Below, piece by piece: positions 40,084-47,710 of a DNA stretch of 64,000 bases. Made by a program: the position numbers and the translations under genes. The notes beneath the pieces were generated by a model. That model made no database searches, had not been told where the DNA came from, and was given only the letters and a program-made list of their open reading frames with translations. Source of the stretch: Halococcus sediminicola (lineage in GTDB: Archaea > Halobacteriota > Halobacteria > Halobacteriales > Halococcaceae); the NCBI RefSeq assembly GCF_000755245.1, contig NZ_BBMP01000021.1, positions 1 to 64,000 on the forward strand. Reading direction: 5' to 3'. Position 1 is the first letter of the stretch, and every line of letters begins with the position of its first letter.

Positions 40084-40821
40084 ATGGCACACATCGACGT
40101 CGTGGCCGAGGACATCGCACTCGACGAACCGACGCTCGTCGAGGGGCTGCCGGGCGTCGGACTGGTGGGCAAGATCGTCGCCGACCACCTCGTCGATGCC
40201 TTCGACATGGATTACTACGCCGGCGTCCACTGCGATGGCGTCCCGGAAGTCGGCGTCTATCGCGGCGAACGCTCCGCCCTCAGACCGCCCGTCCGCCTCC
40301 ACGCCGACGCCGAGCGCGATCTCCTCGTGCTCCAGAGCGACGTCCCGGTCTCACCGAACGAGGCGACCGGGTTCGCCGACTGCATCACCGGCTGGCTCGC
40401 CGACAACAACGTCACGCCGCTCTATCTCAGCGGCCTGCCCGACCAGTCCGACGAGGTGCCCGAAGTGTATGGCGTGTCGACCGGTGCTGGCAACGATCTC
40501 CTCGACGAGGCCGGCATCGTCCCACCCGCTGAGGGCGGTCTCGTGAGCGGCCCGACCGGCGCACTACTCTATCACGCCGAGCGAACGAACCTCACGAGCG
40601 TCGGTCTCATCGCCGAGACCAACCCACAGTTCCCCGACCCCGAGGCCGCCCGTGCGGTCCTCGAACACGGCATCGAACCGCTCACCGGCATCGGCATCGA
40701 CACCTCCGATCTCGTCGAACAGGCCGAAGAGATCCAGGAGGCCCGCGAGCGCCTCGCCGAACGGATGCACCAGGCCGAAGACGAGAGTTCGCAGGCCGAA
40801 CCGATGCGGATGTTCCAATAG
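40084..40821 (+). CDS. PAC2-family protein (proteasome-assembly chaperone-like)
   Basis: The 245-residue protein is an archaeal PAC2-family member, homologous to the eukaryotic proteasome assembly chaperone PAC2; archaeal members are thought to have related roles. Recognisable are TLVEGLPGVGLVGKIVADHL near residue 17, LLVLQSDVPVSPNEATGFAD, LYLSGLPDQSDEVPEVYGVS, and LVSGPTGALLYHAERTNLTS. The last 35 residues form a coiled coil (VEQAEEIQEARERLAERMH). A TATA-like ggtattaag centred near 40056 predicts a leaderless transcript from the ATG at 40084. Repeat B2 begins directly after the stop. Confidence 0.9.
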   Translation: MAHIDVVAEDIALDEPTLVEGLPGVGLVGKIVADHLVDAFDMDYYAGVHCDGVPEVGVYRGERSALRPPVRLHADAERDLLVLQSDVPVSPNEATGFADCITGWLADNNVTPLYLSGLPDQSDEVPEVYGVSTGAGNDLLDEAGIVPPAEGGLVSGPTGALLYHAERTNLTSVGLIAETNPQFPDPEAARAVLEHGIEPLTGIGIDTSDLVEQAEEIQEARERLAERMHQAEDESSQAEPMRMFQ

Positions 40822-40824
40822 TGC

Positions 40825-41150
40825 CTTTTTACTTCGTCGGGTGGCCTCCCTGTGGTCGGCCACCACTCTCTGCTCGCGGGCCGAAGGCCCGCTCGCACGG
40901 TACGAGGGACCGAAGATCCCTCGCTACTCGCAAAAAGCTACGCTAAAAACTCCCGCTCGCGCCTGCGGCGCTCGCGGTGAACCTCACTCACTCCGTTCGC
41001 GTGGACGCCTTCCGCAACCGCACAGTCCCACCTCAGCACCGCCGAAGCCCTCACTCGCTCACCCCGTTCGCTCGTTCGCCCTTCATCCACCAGGAACAGC
41101 CCCGCTACCGCACCGCAATCGCCGCCGGTCGGCGGCGTTTTCACGCCACA
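40825..41150 (+). repeat. Dispersed structured repeat, family B, copy 2 (longest copy)
   Basis: The element follows the PAC2 gene on the same strand. It has a T-tract, a hairpin (ggtggcc 40840-40846 with ggccacc 40858-40864), further hairpins (gcgggcc with ggcccgc near 40877-40893, and cgaggga with tccctcg near 40903-40923), the A-rich block near 40926-40953, and a GC hairpin (gcgcc/ggcgc near 40960-40972). The two conserved cores follow, at 41034-41052 and 41076-41095, then a terminal hairpin (gccgcc/ggcggc near 41121-41136). Its first hairpin differs from that of copy 1 at positions that still pair. There is no ORF of interest. Confidence 0.75.
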
Positions 41151-41166
41151 TGTGCGAGGTTGAGTT

Positions 41167-41871
41167 ATGGACACGCTGCGCGGACTCCTCGCGCGCAATC
41201 GCCGGGGCGAGGCAATCGTCCTCCACGACGCCACATCCGACCGCGAGTACGATGCCCGTCGACTCCTCACGAACGCCTGGAAGACGGGCAACTTCCTGCA
41301 CCACTGCGGCGTCCGGGGCGGCCACACGGTCGCCGTCGTCGGGAAAACACCCGAGGCGCTCCTCGGCTTCCTCGGCGCGGCGTCGCTCGGAGCCATCACC
41401 CGCTTCGGCCCAGCCACCGCGACCGACGCCCGCGCAGTTATCGCACCGACCGGGAGCATCGAGGAGTTCGACCTCCCGCCGGGCGGCACGGCAATTGCCT
41501 ACGGCGAACCCCCCGAGAGCGCCCACGTCGAACACTTCGAGCGCGACGTCTGGAGCGAGAACCCGACCCTCGCACCGGCACCGGTCGACCCCACCGATCC
41601 CATTCTCGCCGCCGATGGAGCGGAGTTCACGCATTCGGAAATGCTCAGTGCTGCCCAGGATGCCATCGAATCGGTCAGCATGAGAGAGGGCGAAACTATT
41701 GCCCTGCGCACATCGCTCTCTCGACCCGGGACCGTCGTGGCCGGTGTCGTCGCCCCGCTGCTCGTGAACGGAATCATCACGCTGCCGGATTCCGATACTG
41801 TGGCCGACATCGCGATCGCGAGCGGCGACGCGCCCGAGGCGCGTCTCGTGGACCCGGCAGCGATGCTCTGA
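41167..41871 (+). CDS. Truncated ANL (AMP-ligase)-like protein
   Basis: The 234-residue protein resembles the N-terminal part of acyl-CoA synthetases: RRLLTNAWKTGNFLHHCGVR, then VAVVGKTPEALLGFLGAASLG. It lacks the P-loop STGT motif, the A8 hinge and the whole C-terminal domain. Proteins of this length recur in haloarchaea as I recall, so it is probably a stable, non-catalytic or differently acting family rather than a fresh pseudogene. The late portion has TIALRTSLSRPGTVVAGVVA, a further alpha/beta stretch. Possible ligand or CoA binding is speculative. It follows repeat B2 and precedes the GNAT gene by 54 bases. Confidence 0.7.
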   Translation: MDTLRGLLARNRRGEAIVLHDATSDREYDARRLLTNAWKTGNFLHHCGVRGGHTVAVVGKTPEALLGFLGAASLGAITRFGPATATDARAVIAPTGSIEEFDLPPGGTAIAYGEPPESAHVEHFERDVWSENPTLAPAPVDPTDPILAADGAEFTHSEMLSAAQDAIESVSMREGETIALRTSLSRPGTVVAGVVAPLLVNGIITLPDSDTVADIAIASGDAPEARLVDPAAML

Positions 41872-41925
41872 AATTCCGCGAGCGCGATCCGAAAGAAAGC
41901 CATGTGAGGAGTCTGAGCATCGACC

Positions 41926-42498
41926 ATGCCGGGAGCACGCATCGAGCAGGGCGAGCGGGTCACGCTGCGAACTGTCGAGCGCGCGGATAGCGAGTTCCTC
42001 CAGCGCGCCCACGCCGACCCGGAGATCCGCTACCCGCTCGGCACTGTGACGCACATGAACAGCAACCAGATGGACGACCACTTCGAGGAGTTCATCGAGG
42101 ACGAGGGCAACGTCAGCTTCCTCGTCTGTCTCGGGAGTGCCGGTCCGGGCCATCCCGACGAAGGGGAGATCGAGGCGATCGGCGTCGTCAACGTGACACA
42201 CGTCGATTGGGACCGACCCAGTCTGGCCTACTGGCTCGTACCGGACCACCACGGCGAGGGCTACGGGAAAGAAGCGGCCTCGCTCGTCGTCGAGTACGTC
42301 TTTCGCACCTTCGATGTCCACGGTATCGGCGCACACGCCTTCGACTACAACGCGGCCTCGCGCGGCTTGCTCGAATCGCTCGGATTCACCCAGGAAGGCC
42401 GTGCGCGCGAAGCGAGATTTATCGACGGCGAATACCGCGATGCGGTGCAGTACGGACTGTTGCGCCGCGAGTGGCGCGGGCGTGAGGAGAACGAGTGA
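41926..42498 (+). CDS. GNAT acetyltransferase, RimJ/RimL type
   Basis: The 190-residue protein has the RimJ/RimL pattern of the GNAT superfamily: VTLRTVERADSEFLQRAHAD near the start, IGVVNVTHVDWDRPSLAYWL, the acetyl-CoA loop VPDHHGEGYGKEAASLVVEY, and HAFDYNAASRGLLESLGFTQ with EGRAREARFIDGEYRDAVQY at the end. The family acetylates N-termini of ribosomal proteins or small amines; the target is unknown. It starts at an ATG at 41926 and ends one base before the convergent HTH gene at 42500. Confidence 0.88.
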   Translation: MPGARIEQGERVTLRTVERADSEFLQRAHADPEIRYPLGTVTHMNSNQMDDHFEEFIEDEGNVSFLVCLGSAGPGHPDEGEIEAIGVVNVTHVDWDRPSLAYWLVPDHHGEGYGKEAASLVVEYVFRTFDVHGIGAHAFDYNAASRGLLESLGFTQEGRAREARFIDGEYRDAVQYGLLRREWRGREENE

Positions 42499-42499
42499 G

Positions 42500-42805
42500 T
42501 CAGGAGGTGGCTTCGGCCGTGTCGCCGATCTTCATCCCCGAGAGCTTCTCGACGATGCTGTCGACCTTCCCGTCGAGGTCGTCGACGAACTCCTGGGTGC
42601 GGTCGGTCGTGATGGCTCCCTGGCTCGATGGTTCGATCAGGCTTTCCTCTTCGAGCACGCGCAGCGAGTAGCGCACCTTGTGATGGGGGTAGCCCGTCTC
42701 GTTCGACATCTTCACGATCCCGATCGGCTCGCTCTCGATGACCATCCGCAGCACCTGCAGATGGCGTTCCAGCATATCGACTTCCTTCTCCAATCGATCT
42801 ATCAT
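42500..42805 (-). CDS. Winged-helix transcriptional regulator
   Basis: The 101-residue protein starts with a short coiled-coil helix (MIDRLEKEVDMLERHLQVLR) and continues as a winged helix-turn-helix: MVIESEPIGIVKMSNETGYP, HHKVRYSLRVLEEESLIEPS, then the wing QGAITTDRTQEFV. The C-terminus is a dimerisation helix (DDLDGKVDSIVEKLSGMKIG). It is small for a haloarchaeal regulator. A TATA-like gtttaaacc centred near 42832 predicts leaderless initiation at the ATG at 42805. It is divergent from purA with 271 bases between them, so it may act on that gap; this is inference. Confidence 0.82.
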   Translation of the reverse strand: MIDRLEKEVDMLERHLQVLRMVIESEPIGIVKMSNETGYPHHKVRYSLRVLEEESLIEPSSQGAITTDRTQEFVDDLDGKVDSIVEKLSGMKIGDTAEATS

Positions 42806-43076
42806 GGCATTTGTTAACTCGTGGGTGCGGGGTTTAAACGTTACTGCTCCGAGATAGCGGCCGCGCCTGCCGGTAGATCGAGTCCGACCGCTGTCGTGGT
42901 CGCAGCAGCACCGTTCGACTCCCGCTCCGCTCGGTTCGATGTGGGTGTGCGTGTCACATATACTTTCTGGCCTCGGGCGTCAGACGACAGAGAATACCAA
43001 TTGATGGTGATAGATGTCGTTAGCGTGGGGCTGGCACATCGAAATCGGTTTACCCGGAAGGTCGGAAGCCCAGTAT
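42806..43076. other. 271-base divergent gap upstream of purA
   Basis: The gap holds the TATA box of the HTH gene (near 42828-42836, minus strand) and a plus-strand TATA-like cacatatact at 42956-42964. The latter would start a transcript near 42987, about 90 bases before the purA ATG, or 27 before an in-frame ATG at 43014. A weaker ggtttaccc near 43047-43055 would give leaderless purA. I see no other gene here. Confidence 0.5.
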
Positions 43077-44441
43077 ATGACTGTCACCATCGTCGGCGCA
43101 CAGCTCGGCGACGAGGGCAAGGGCGGGATGGCCGACCGCTGGAGCGAATCAGCTGAGGTCGTCTGTCGGTACCAGGGCGGCGACAACGCCGGCCACACCG
43201 TCGTCCACGGCGGCGAGGAGTACAAACTCTCGCTGGTGCCGAGCGGGGCCATCCGCGGGAAAGTCAACGTACTGGGCAACGGCTGCGTCGTCAACCCGAA
43301 AACCCTTTTCGAGGAACTCGACGCGCTCGCCGACCGTGGCATCGATCCCGACGTCAGAGTCGCCCGCCGCGCGCACGTCATCTTTCCCTATCATCGCGTG
43401 CTCGACGGCATCGAGGAAGAGGTGAAGAGCGAGAGCGACTTCGACGTCGCCACCACCGGCCGCGGCATCGGCCCGACCTACGAGGACAAGGCCGGCCGGC
43501 GCGGCATCCGTATCGGCGACCTCCTGAACGAAGACGTGCTCCGCGAACGGCTCGAATACGTCGTCCCACAGAAACGCGCGCTCGCCGAGGAGGTCTTCGG
43601 CGTCGAAACGGGCGAGGCGTTCGACGTGGACGCGCTCTACGAGCAGTACTCGAAGTTCGGCGAGCGACTCGCGGCGGAGGACATGACCGTCGACGCCGGA
43701 ACCTTCCTCGCCGATCGCATCGACGACGGCGAGGAGGTGCTCTTCGAGGGCGCACAGGGCACGATTTTGGACATCGACCACGGCAACTACCCCTACGTCA
43801 CCTCCTCGAACCCCACCGCGAGCGGGGCGGCCGTCGGCACGGGACTCGGACCGGGAATCGTCGGCGACGGCGAGATCGTCGGCATCGCCAAGGCCTACCT
43901 CTCGCGGGTCGGTACGGGTCCCCTCCCCACCGAACTCGGTGGCGTGGTCGGCCAGACACCCGACTACGACGAGGACACCGAACGTGGCGACGAGGCGCTC
44001 GCCACGGAGCTCCGCGAGGCCGGCGGTGAATATGGAACTGTCACGGGCCGACCGCGACGCATCGGCTGGCTCGACCTGCCGATGCTCCGCCACGCGACGC
44101 GCGCAAACGGATTCACGGGACTCGTCGTCAATCACATCGACACGCTCGCTGGTCTCGACGAGGTTCGAGTGGGCCACTCCTACACGCTCGATGGCGAGGA
44201 ACGATTCACTTTGCCGGCGACGACCGAGCGCTGGGCCGACTGCGAGGCGAACCTCGAACGGTTCGACGGCTGGGCCGACGCCGACTGGGACGCGATCGCC
44301 GACGAGGGCTACGACGCGCTTCCGGAGAACGCACGCACCTATCTGGATTACATCAGCGAGGAACTCGACGTCCCGATCTACGCCGTCGGCGTCGGACCGG
44401 GCCGTGAGCAGACGGTGGTGTGTGAGGACCCGTTCGCGTAG
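43077..44441 (+). CDS. purA: Adenylosuccinate synthetase
   Basis: The enzyme joins IMP and aspartate with GTP, the first committed step to AMP. The 454-residue protein has the P-loop-like signature VGAQLGDEGKGGMADRW, the GDNAGHTV loop, TGRGIGPTYEDKAGRRGIR, the FEGAQGTILDIDHGNYPYVT segment and the GTP-binding VNHIDTLAG region. I use the ATG at 43077 (MTVTIVGAQLGDEG) because homologues start there; an in-frame ATG at 43014 would add 21 residues. The gene is immediately followed by repeat B3. Confidence 0.96.
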   Translation: MTVTIVGAQLGDEGKGGMADRWSESAEVVCRYQGGDNAGHTVVHGGEEYKLSLVPSGAIRGKVNVLGNGCVVNPKTLFEELDALADRGIDPDVRVARRAHVIFPYHRVLDGIEEEVKSESDFDVATTGRGIGPTYEDKAGRRGIRIGDLLNEDVLRERLEYVVPQKRALAEEVFGVETGEAFDVDALYEQYSKFGERLAAEDMTVDAGTFLADRIDDGEEVLFEGAQGTILDIDHGNYPYVTSSNPTASGAAVGTGLGPGIVGDGEIVGIAKAYLSRVGTGPLPTELGGVVGQTPDYDEDTERGDEALATELREAGGEYGTVTGRPRRIGWLDLPMLRHATRANGFTGLVVNHIDTLAGLDEVRVGHSYTLDGEERFTLPATTERWADCEANLERFDGWADADWDAIADEGYDALPENARTYLDYISEELDVPIYAVGVGPGREQTVVCEDPFA

Positions 44442-44452
44442 TCGACACCGCA

Positions 44453-44640
44453 CAGCACCGCCGAAGCCCTCGGCCGTGGTTCGAGAGAGCTTCGCTCTCT
44501 CGTCATCACGAAAGGCGCGAAGCGCCTTTCGAATGACTTCACGGCCTCGCCCTTCATCCGCCAGGACCGCACAGTTCAGCAACCACACAACACCGCAGCC
44601 GCGGCCGCGCTGCGGCCGCTCCACACCGCCCGCGACCGCC
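44453..44640 (+). repeat. Dispersed structured repeat, family B, copy 3
   Basis: This copy starts 12 bases after the purA stop, on the same strand, and lacks the left part. It has the first core (44453-44471). A strikingly perfect branched structure follows: outer stem ggccgtg 44472-44478 with cacggcc 44540-44546, a 9-bp inner hairpin (44482-44490 with 44494-44502), and a second arm closed by gtcat/atgac (44502-44506 with 44533-44537) around a 10-bp hairpin (44509-44518 with 44522-44531). The second core (44547-44566) and a gcggccgc/gcggccgc terminal hairpin near 44599-44618 complete it. Confidence 0.8.
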
Positions 44641-44661
44641 CTGCCGCTGGGCGAGCGCCAC

Positions 44662-44669
44662 GCTTTTAT
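44662..44669 (+). promoter_or_regulatory. TATA box upstream of the Trm112-like gene
   Basis: The element gcttttat is centred about 27 bases before the ATG at 44693, which opens a 7-codon ORF ahead of the Trm112-like gene. Confidence 0.55.
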
Positions 44670-44692
44670 CACCGCCGGTCGTCGTTTTGCGC

Positions 44693-44716
44693 ATGAATTG
44701 GGGCGAGCGACGATGA
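44693..44716 (+). CDS. Possible leaderless 7-codon leader ORF coupled to the Trm112-like gene
   Basis: The ATG at the predicted transcription start opens a 7-residue ORF (MNWGERR) whose TGA overlaps the start codon of the next gene in an ATGA (44713-44716). The arrangement is the same as at 2284-2325 before coxA. It may be a translation-coupling leader or coincidence; the peptide itself is probably not functional. Confidence 0.35.
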   Translation: MNWGERR

Positions 44717-44907
44717 AGGAGTCACTGATGGACATCATCCGGTGTCCGATGGACAAGCAGGAACTCGAACTCGACGTCATCCAACGGACCGACGACGAGG
44801 TGCTCGAAGGCCGCCTCGTCTGTACGGAGTGTGGCGAGGAGTACCCCATCGAGGAGGGGATTCCGAACCTGCTCCCGCCGGACATGCGCGAGGACGCCCC
44901 GGCCTGA
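44713..44907 (+). CDS. Trm112-like small zinc-ribbon protein
   Basis: The 64-residue protein is of the Trm112/YbaR type. It has DIIRCPMDKQELELDVIQRT near residue 7-26, then GRLVCTECGEEYPIEEGIPN LLPP (one run, split here for length). This gives one Cys in RCP and the CX2C pair of the second half, which in archaeal Trm112 proteins form a zinc or zinc-less knuckle. Trm112 activates several methyltransferases for tRNA, rRNA and translation factors. The start ATG at 44713 overlaps a 7-codon leader ORF. The next gene begins three bases after the stop. Confidence 0.86.
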   Translation: MKESLMDIIRCPMDKQELELDVIQRTDDEVLEGRLVCTECGEEYPIEEGIPNLLPPDMREDAPA

Positions 44908-44909
44908 GC

Positions 44910-45497
44910 ATGGCGGAATCCGTCTCCGGAACGCTCGCCGTCCACCTCAATCGTGCGGACCTCCACTCGGTCGAACTGCCCGACTCGTTCGCGAGTTCGG
45001 ACTCATTCGTCGTCGAACTCGACAACCACGGCGAGGCGACCCACGTCCACCTCCGCCTCGACGACGCGCTCTCGGAGATCGCTGCGATCCCGACGAGCAA
45101 CCACTACGTCCGCCCCGGCGCGACGGTGCGCGTCCCGGTACGAGTCCACGAGAGCGGTCCCGTGACGGGCGTTCTCACGGTCGCCACCGCCTACGGCAGC
45201 CAGTCAGAGGAGGTCGAGATCACCGTCGAGCCGACGGCGGGCAAACGCCGCGTCGACATCGACGAATCGCTCATCGAGCGCTCGGACGACAACGTCGGGT
45301 CGGGACGGACATCGACACAGCCGACGCGAACAACGGGGACGCCGGGCAGTCTCGATAGGTCCACGCTGCTCGGGGCCACGGCGCTGATCGTTCTGGTAGG
45401 CATCGCGCTGCTGTTCGTCGAGGGTGTCGCGCTCTACGTTGGCGCGCTCGCGGTGCTCGTCGGACTCGTCGTCGCCGGCTACCTCCTGCTCTACTGA
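44910..45497 (+). CDS. Membrane-anchored protein (DUF7524-like)
   Basis: The 195-residue protein has a soluble beta-rich domain (residues 1-115: VSGTLAVHLNRADLHSVELP, VVELDNHGEATHVHLRLDDA and a TVRVPVRVHESGPVTGVLTV strand region). A Thr/Gly/Asp-rich linker and two closely spaced C-terminal hydrophobic helices (about 150-168 and 172-194) follow, ending YLLLY. The soluble part looks like an immunoglobulin or archaeal-type beta sandwich, probably facing the cytoplasm because no signal peptide is present. I recall the family as DUF7524, without certainty. It starts three bases after the Trm112-like gene, and its end overlaps the convergent DR2241 gene by 7 bases. Confidence 0.75.
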   Translation: MAESVSGTLAVHLNRADLHSVELPDSFASSDSFVVELDNHGEATHVHLRLDDALSEIAAIPTSNHYVRPGATVRVPVRVHESGPVTGVLTVATAYGSQSEEVEITVEPTAGKRRVDIDESLIERSDDNVGSGRTSTQPTRTTGTPGSLDRSTLLGATALIVLVGIALLFVEGVALYVGALAVLVGLVVAGYLLLY

Positions 45498-46549
45498 CTC
45501 TTCTCGCGTAGACTCTCGAACTCCCCCTCGGCCAGCCGTTTCGCCCGGAGATAGCGCGCCCGATACCGGTTCGCGCCGTCGCCGACGTCGGCCTCGCGGA
45601 TCTCGTCGACACGTCCATCCGCGACCGCATCGACCAGTTCGCCCAACTGCGAGCGCTCGCTCGGCGTGAGTTCGAGTTCGTAGGTTCGGGTCTCTTCGCT
45701 TTCGAGGATGGCGAACTGTCTGGCGGCCGCGACGACGAGCGAGCACGGCTCTCGACACGGGAATTCGCCGTCCCCGCGAGGCACGTCGAGAGTCGTCTCA
45801 CTGTCCTCGTCCCACTCGCGGCGCTTGAGACATTGTGAATCGACACAGCAGGTTTCGGCCAGCCGCTCGACGCCGTCGACGTCGAGGTCGTCGACCACGT
45901 CGTAGATTCCGGTCTGGCGCTCGGCGGTCTCGCGGAAGTGAGTGACGTCGAGGTCGCTCTGCCGCTCACGATACCAGTTGGCGACCGTCGCCGGGTAGAA
46001 AAATTCCACCGTTCGAACGAGGTCGCGTCCGTCGAGGTCGGGGAAGCGCCAGCCCTCTCGAAGGGTGGGCGCGGTCTTCAGCGGGCGATACTCACCAGTA
46101 TCATCGAGCGTGGCGATGTCGCGTGCCTCGCGCGGGTCGTGATAGCTGTCGAGGTTCTCGACGTCGGCGTCGGCCGTATGACGGAGCTCGTAGCTGCGCT
46201 CGCCGTCGGTGCCGAGCGTCGCAGTGACGAGCAGCTGTCCCCACTCGCGCGTGAGCCCGTCGACGAGTGTCTCGTAGCGCTCGCGCACGCCGAGTTCGCT
46301 CGCGTGTTCGATCCACCGGAGAAACGCCCCGTTCGTCTCGCTCGTGTCGCGCCAGTAGTGCCAGTTCGAGACGAACCACGGGTTCTCGGTCGCGAGCGCG
46401 TCGAATTCGGTCTCGGTCAGGCTTTCGTGGTGCACCTCCGGTGTCGCAAAGGTGTAGCCAGCGTCGTCCCGCGACGCCGACAGTCCATCACAGGTCACGC
46501 CGTCGGCCGTGGCCTCGCGGAGCGCCCGTAGTTGAGAGTCGTTCATCAA
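45491..46549 (-). CDS. DR2241-type protein associated with CbiX
   Basis: The 352-residue protein belongs to the group annotated DR2241 family, often found beside CbiX chelatases. A Cys-rich centre near residues 228-268 (AETCCVDSQCLKRREW, then EFPCREPCSLV) has the look of a Fe-S cluster or metal site. The N-terminal half contains WFVSNWHYWRDTSETNGAFL and the FYPATVANWYRERQ segment. Its role in sirohydrochlorin or cobalamin chemistry is inferred from its fusion or adjacency to CbiX. The start overlaps the cbiX stop by four bases. Confidence 0.8.
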   Translation of the reverse strand: MMNDSQLRALREATADGVTCDGLSASRDDAGYTFATPEVHHESLTETEFDALATENPWFVSNWHYWRDTSETNGAFLRWIEHASELGVRERYETLVDGLTREWGQLLVTATLGTDGERSYELRHTADADVENLDSYHDPREARDIATLDDTGEYRPLKTAPTLREGWRFPDLDGRDLVRTVEFFYPATVANWYRERQSDLDVTHFRETAERQTGIYDVVDDLDVDGVERLAETCCVDSQCLKRREWDEDSETTLDVPRGDGEFPCREPCSLVVAAARQFAILESEETRTYELELTPSERSQLGELVDAVADGRVDEIREADVGDGANRYRARYLRAKRLAEGEFESLREKSQ

Positions 46550-47418
46550 TCACCGGCCGCCGGCGTGGCGGTCCGTTTGCGGACGATGTCGAGCGCCTCG
46601 TCGACGTCCGCACCGGCGTCGGCGGCGCGTTCGAGCAACACGTCGGCCATGAGTGGTTCGGTCCCGACCGCGCCAGCGTACCAGATGCGGTGGCCTCCGA
46701 CCTCGGTGGGGACCTCGTAGCCCTCGCGGTAGTCGTCGGTCAGCCCCATGTCCTCGGGGATGTCCTCCTGGGTGTGATAGCCGTCGGCGACGAACAGCGG
46801 CACGACGACGACGTCCTCGCTCTCGAAGTAGTCGGTCACGTCGTCAACTTCGGGTTCTTCGTCCATGAACAGCGCATTGACCTCGTCGAATCTGTTCATC
46901 TCGCGGACGCGCTCGGCGTGATACTCGATCGCCTTCGCGGAGTTCTCGTTGCGATTCGTGCCGTGGCCGACGACCGCGAGACCGAACCCCTCGCCCACGT
47001 CCGGGTCTTCGGTTACTGACTCGGCGCGCTGGACGATAACGTCGGACATTGCGGGATGGGTGCCGACCGGGCCGCAGTAGTGGACGGTCTTGTCGACGTC
47101 GGCGGCCGTGAGGGTGGCGGTGTCGGCGTCAGTCCCGTCGGAGTCCCACAGCGACACGTCCCAGTCTTCGAGACGGAGTTCACGCGGGATGACCTCCTCG
47201 GTGAAATAGCCCTCGCTCACGAACAGCGGCACGACGTACACCTCCTCGCTCTCGACGGTTCTGAGAACCTCCCGGAAGGAGGGCTCCTCCTTCCAGAACG
47301 CCTCGCGTACCTCGTCGAAGGCCCCCGCCGCGCGCACGGTGTCGGCGTGGGCGAACGTCGGGTCGTGCGAGCCGGGGTTCAGGTGCGAGCCGTGGGCGAC
47401 GATGACCAGTGCCGGCAT
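46546..47418 (-). CDS. cbiX: Sirohydrochlorin chelatase, long CbiX type
   Basis: It inserts Co2+ or Fe2+ into sirohydrochlorin, giving the precursor of cobalamin or siroheme. The 290-residue protein is a two-lobed class II chelatase: lobe 1 begins MPALVIVAHGSHLNPGS with His9, lobe 2 begins FGLAVVGHGTNRNENS with a second catalytic His, and each has the VVVPLFVADGYHTQEDIP-type segment. In this genome the product could feed the siroheme decarboxylase operon at 13307-16367. A TATA-like taaacc near 47440-47447 on the minus strand predicts leaderless initiation at the ATG at 47418. The DR2241 gene is coupled downstream. Confidence 0.9.
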   Translation of the reverse strand: MPALVIVAHGSHLNPGSHDPTFAHADTVRAAGAFDEVREAFWKEEPSFREVLRTVESEEVYVVPLFVSEGYFTEEVIPRELRLEDWDVSLWDSDGTDADTATLTAADVDKTVHYCGPVGTHPAMSDVIVQRAESVTEDPDVGEGFGLAVVGHGTNRNENSAKAIEYHAERVREMNRFDEVNALFMDEEPEVDDVTDYFESEDVVVVPLFVADGYHTQEDIPEDMGLTDDYREGYEVPTEVGGHRIWYAGAVGTEPLMADVLLERAADAGADVDEALDIVRKRTATPAAGD

Positions 47419-47489
47419 ACCGAAACCGACGGGTGCAACCGGTTTAGTGGCTTCGCCTCCCCGCTCCCGCCACATTGAGATCGACGAAC

Positions 47490-47618
47490 AGGGCGGTCGC
47501 GGCCGGCGCGCGGAAGTGCCGAAGGCACGACTCGCGCGAGGGATGAGCGAGTGAGTGAAGCGAACGAGCGAATCGGTTGGGGAGGTATGTGGGTGGTGGA
47601 GATGCGGTTGCGGCCTCT
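47490..47618 (+). repeat. Dispersed structured repeat, family A, copy 2
   Basis: The copy matches 10485-10615: identity over 28 bases at 47565-47592, with a shared preceding block around cgactcgcg.gagggatgag. The first hairpin (gtgcc 47515-47519 with ggcac 47523-47527) replaces the different hairpin of copy 1. It again lies between divergent promoters, those of cbiX and the DUF7523-like gene. The rest of the 292-base gap contains no other gene that I can support. Confidence 0.75.
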
Positions 47619-47710
47619 CATTTGCGCCAGGATTCACGGTCTCGGCGTGGGCAGGTTGTTCGTGATTTCGGTTCGCTGTTCTTTTCGTTGCCGGTCATTC
47701 ATTCCGATGC

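Noticed and set aside
44472-44546. Branched structure of repeat B3 as a tRNA or similar RNA gene
   Set aside because: The arm lengths, loops and missing conserved tRNA positions do not fit a tRNA; it is a variable insert inside a repeated element.
43149-44966. 605-codon minus-strand ORF opposite purA
   Set aside because: Composition is like other shadow frames, and purA is certain.
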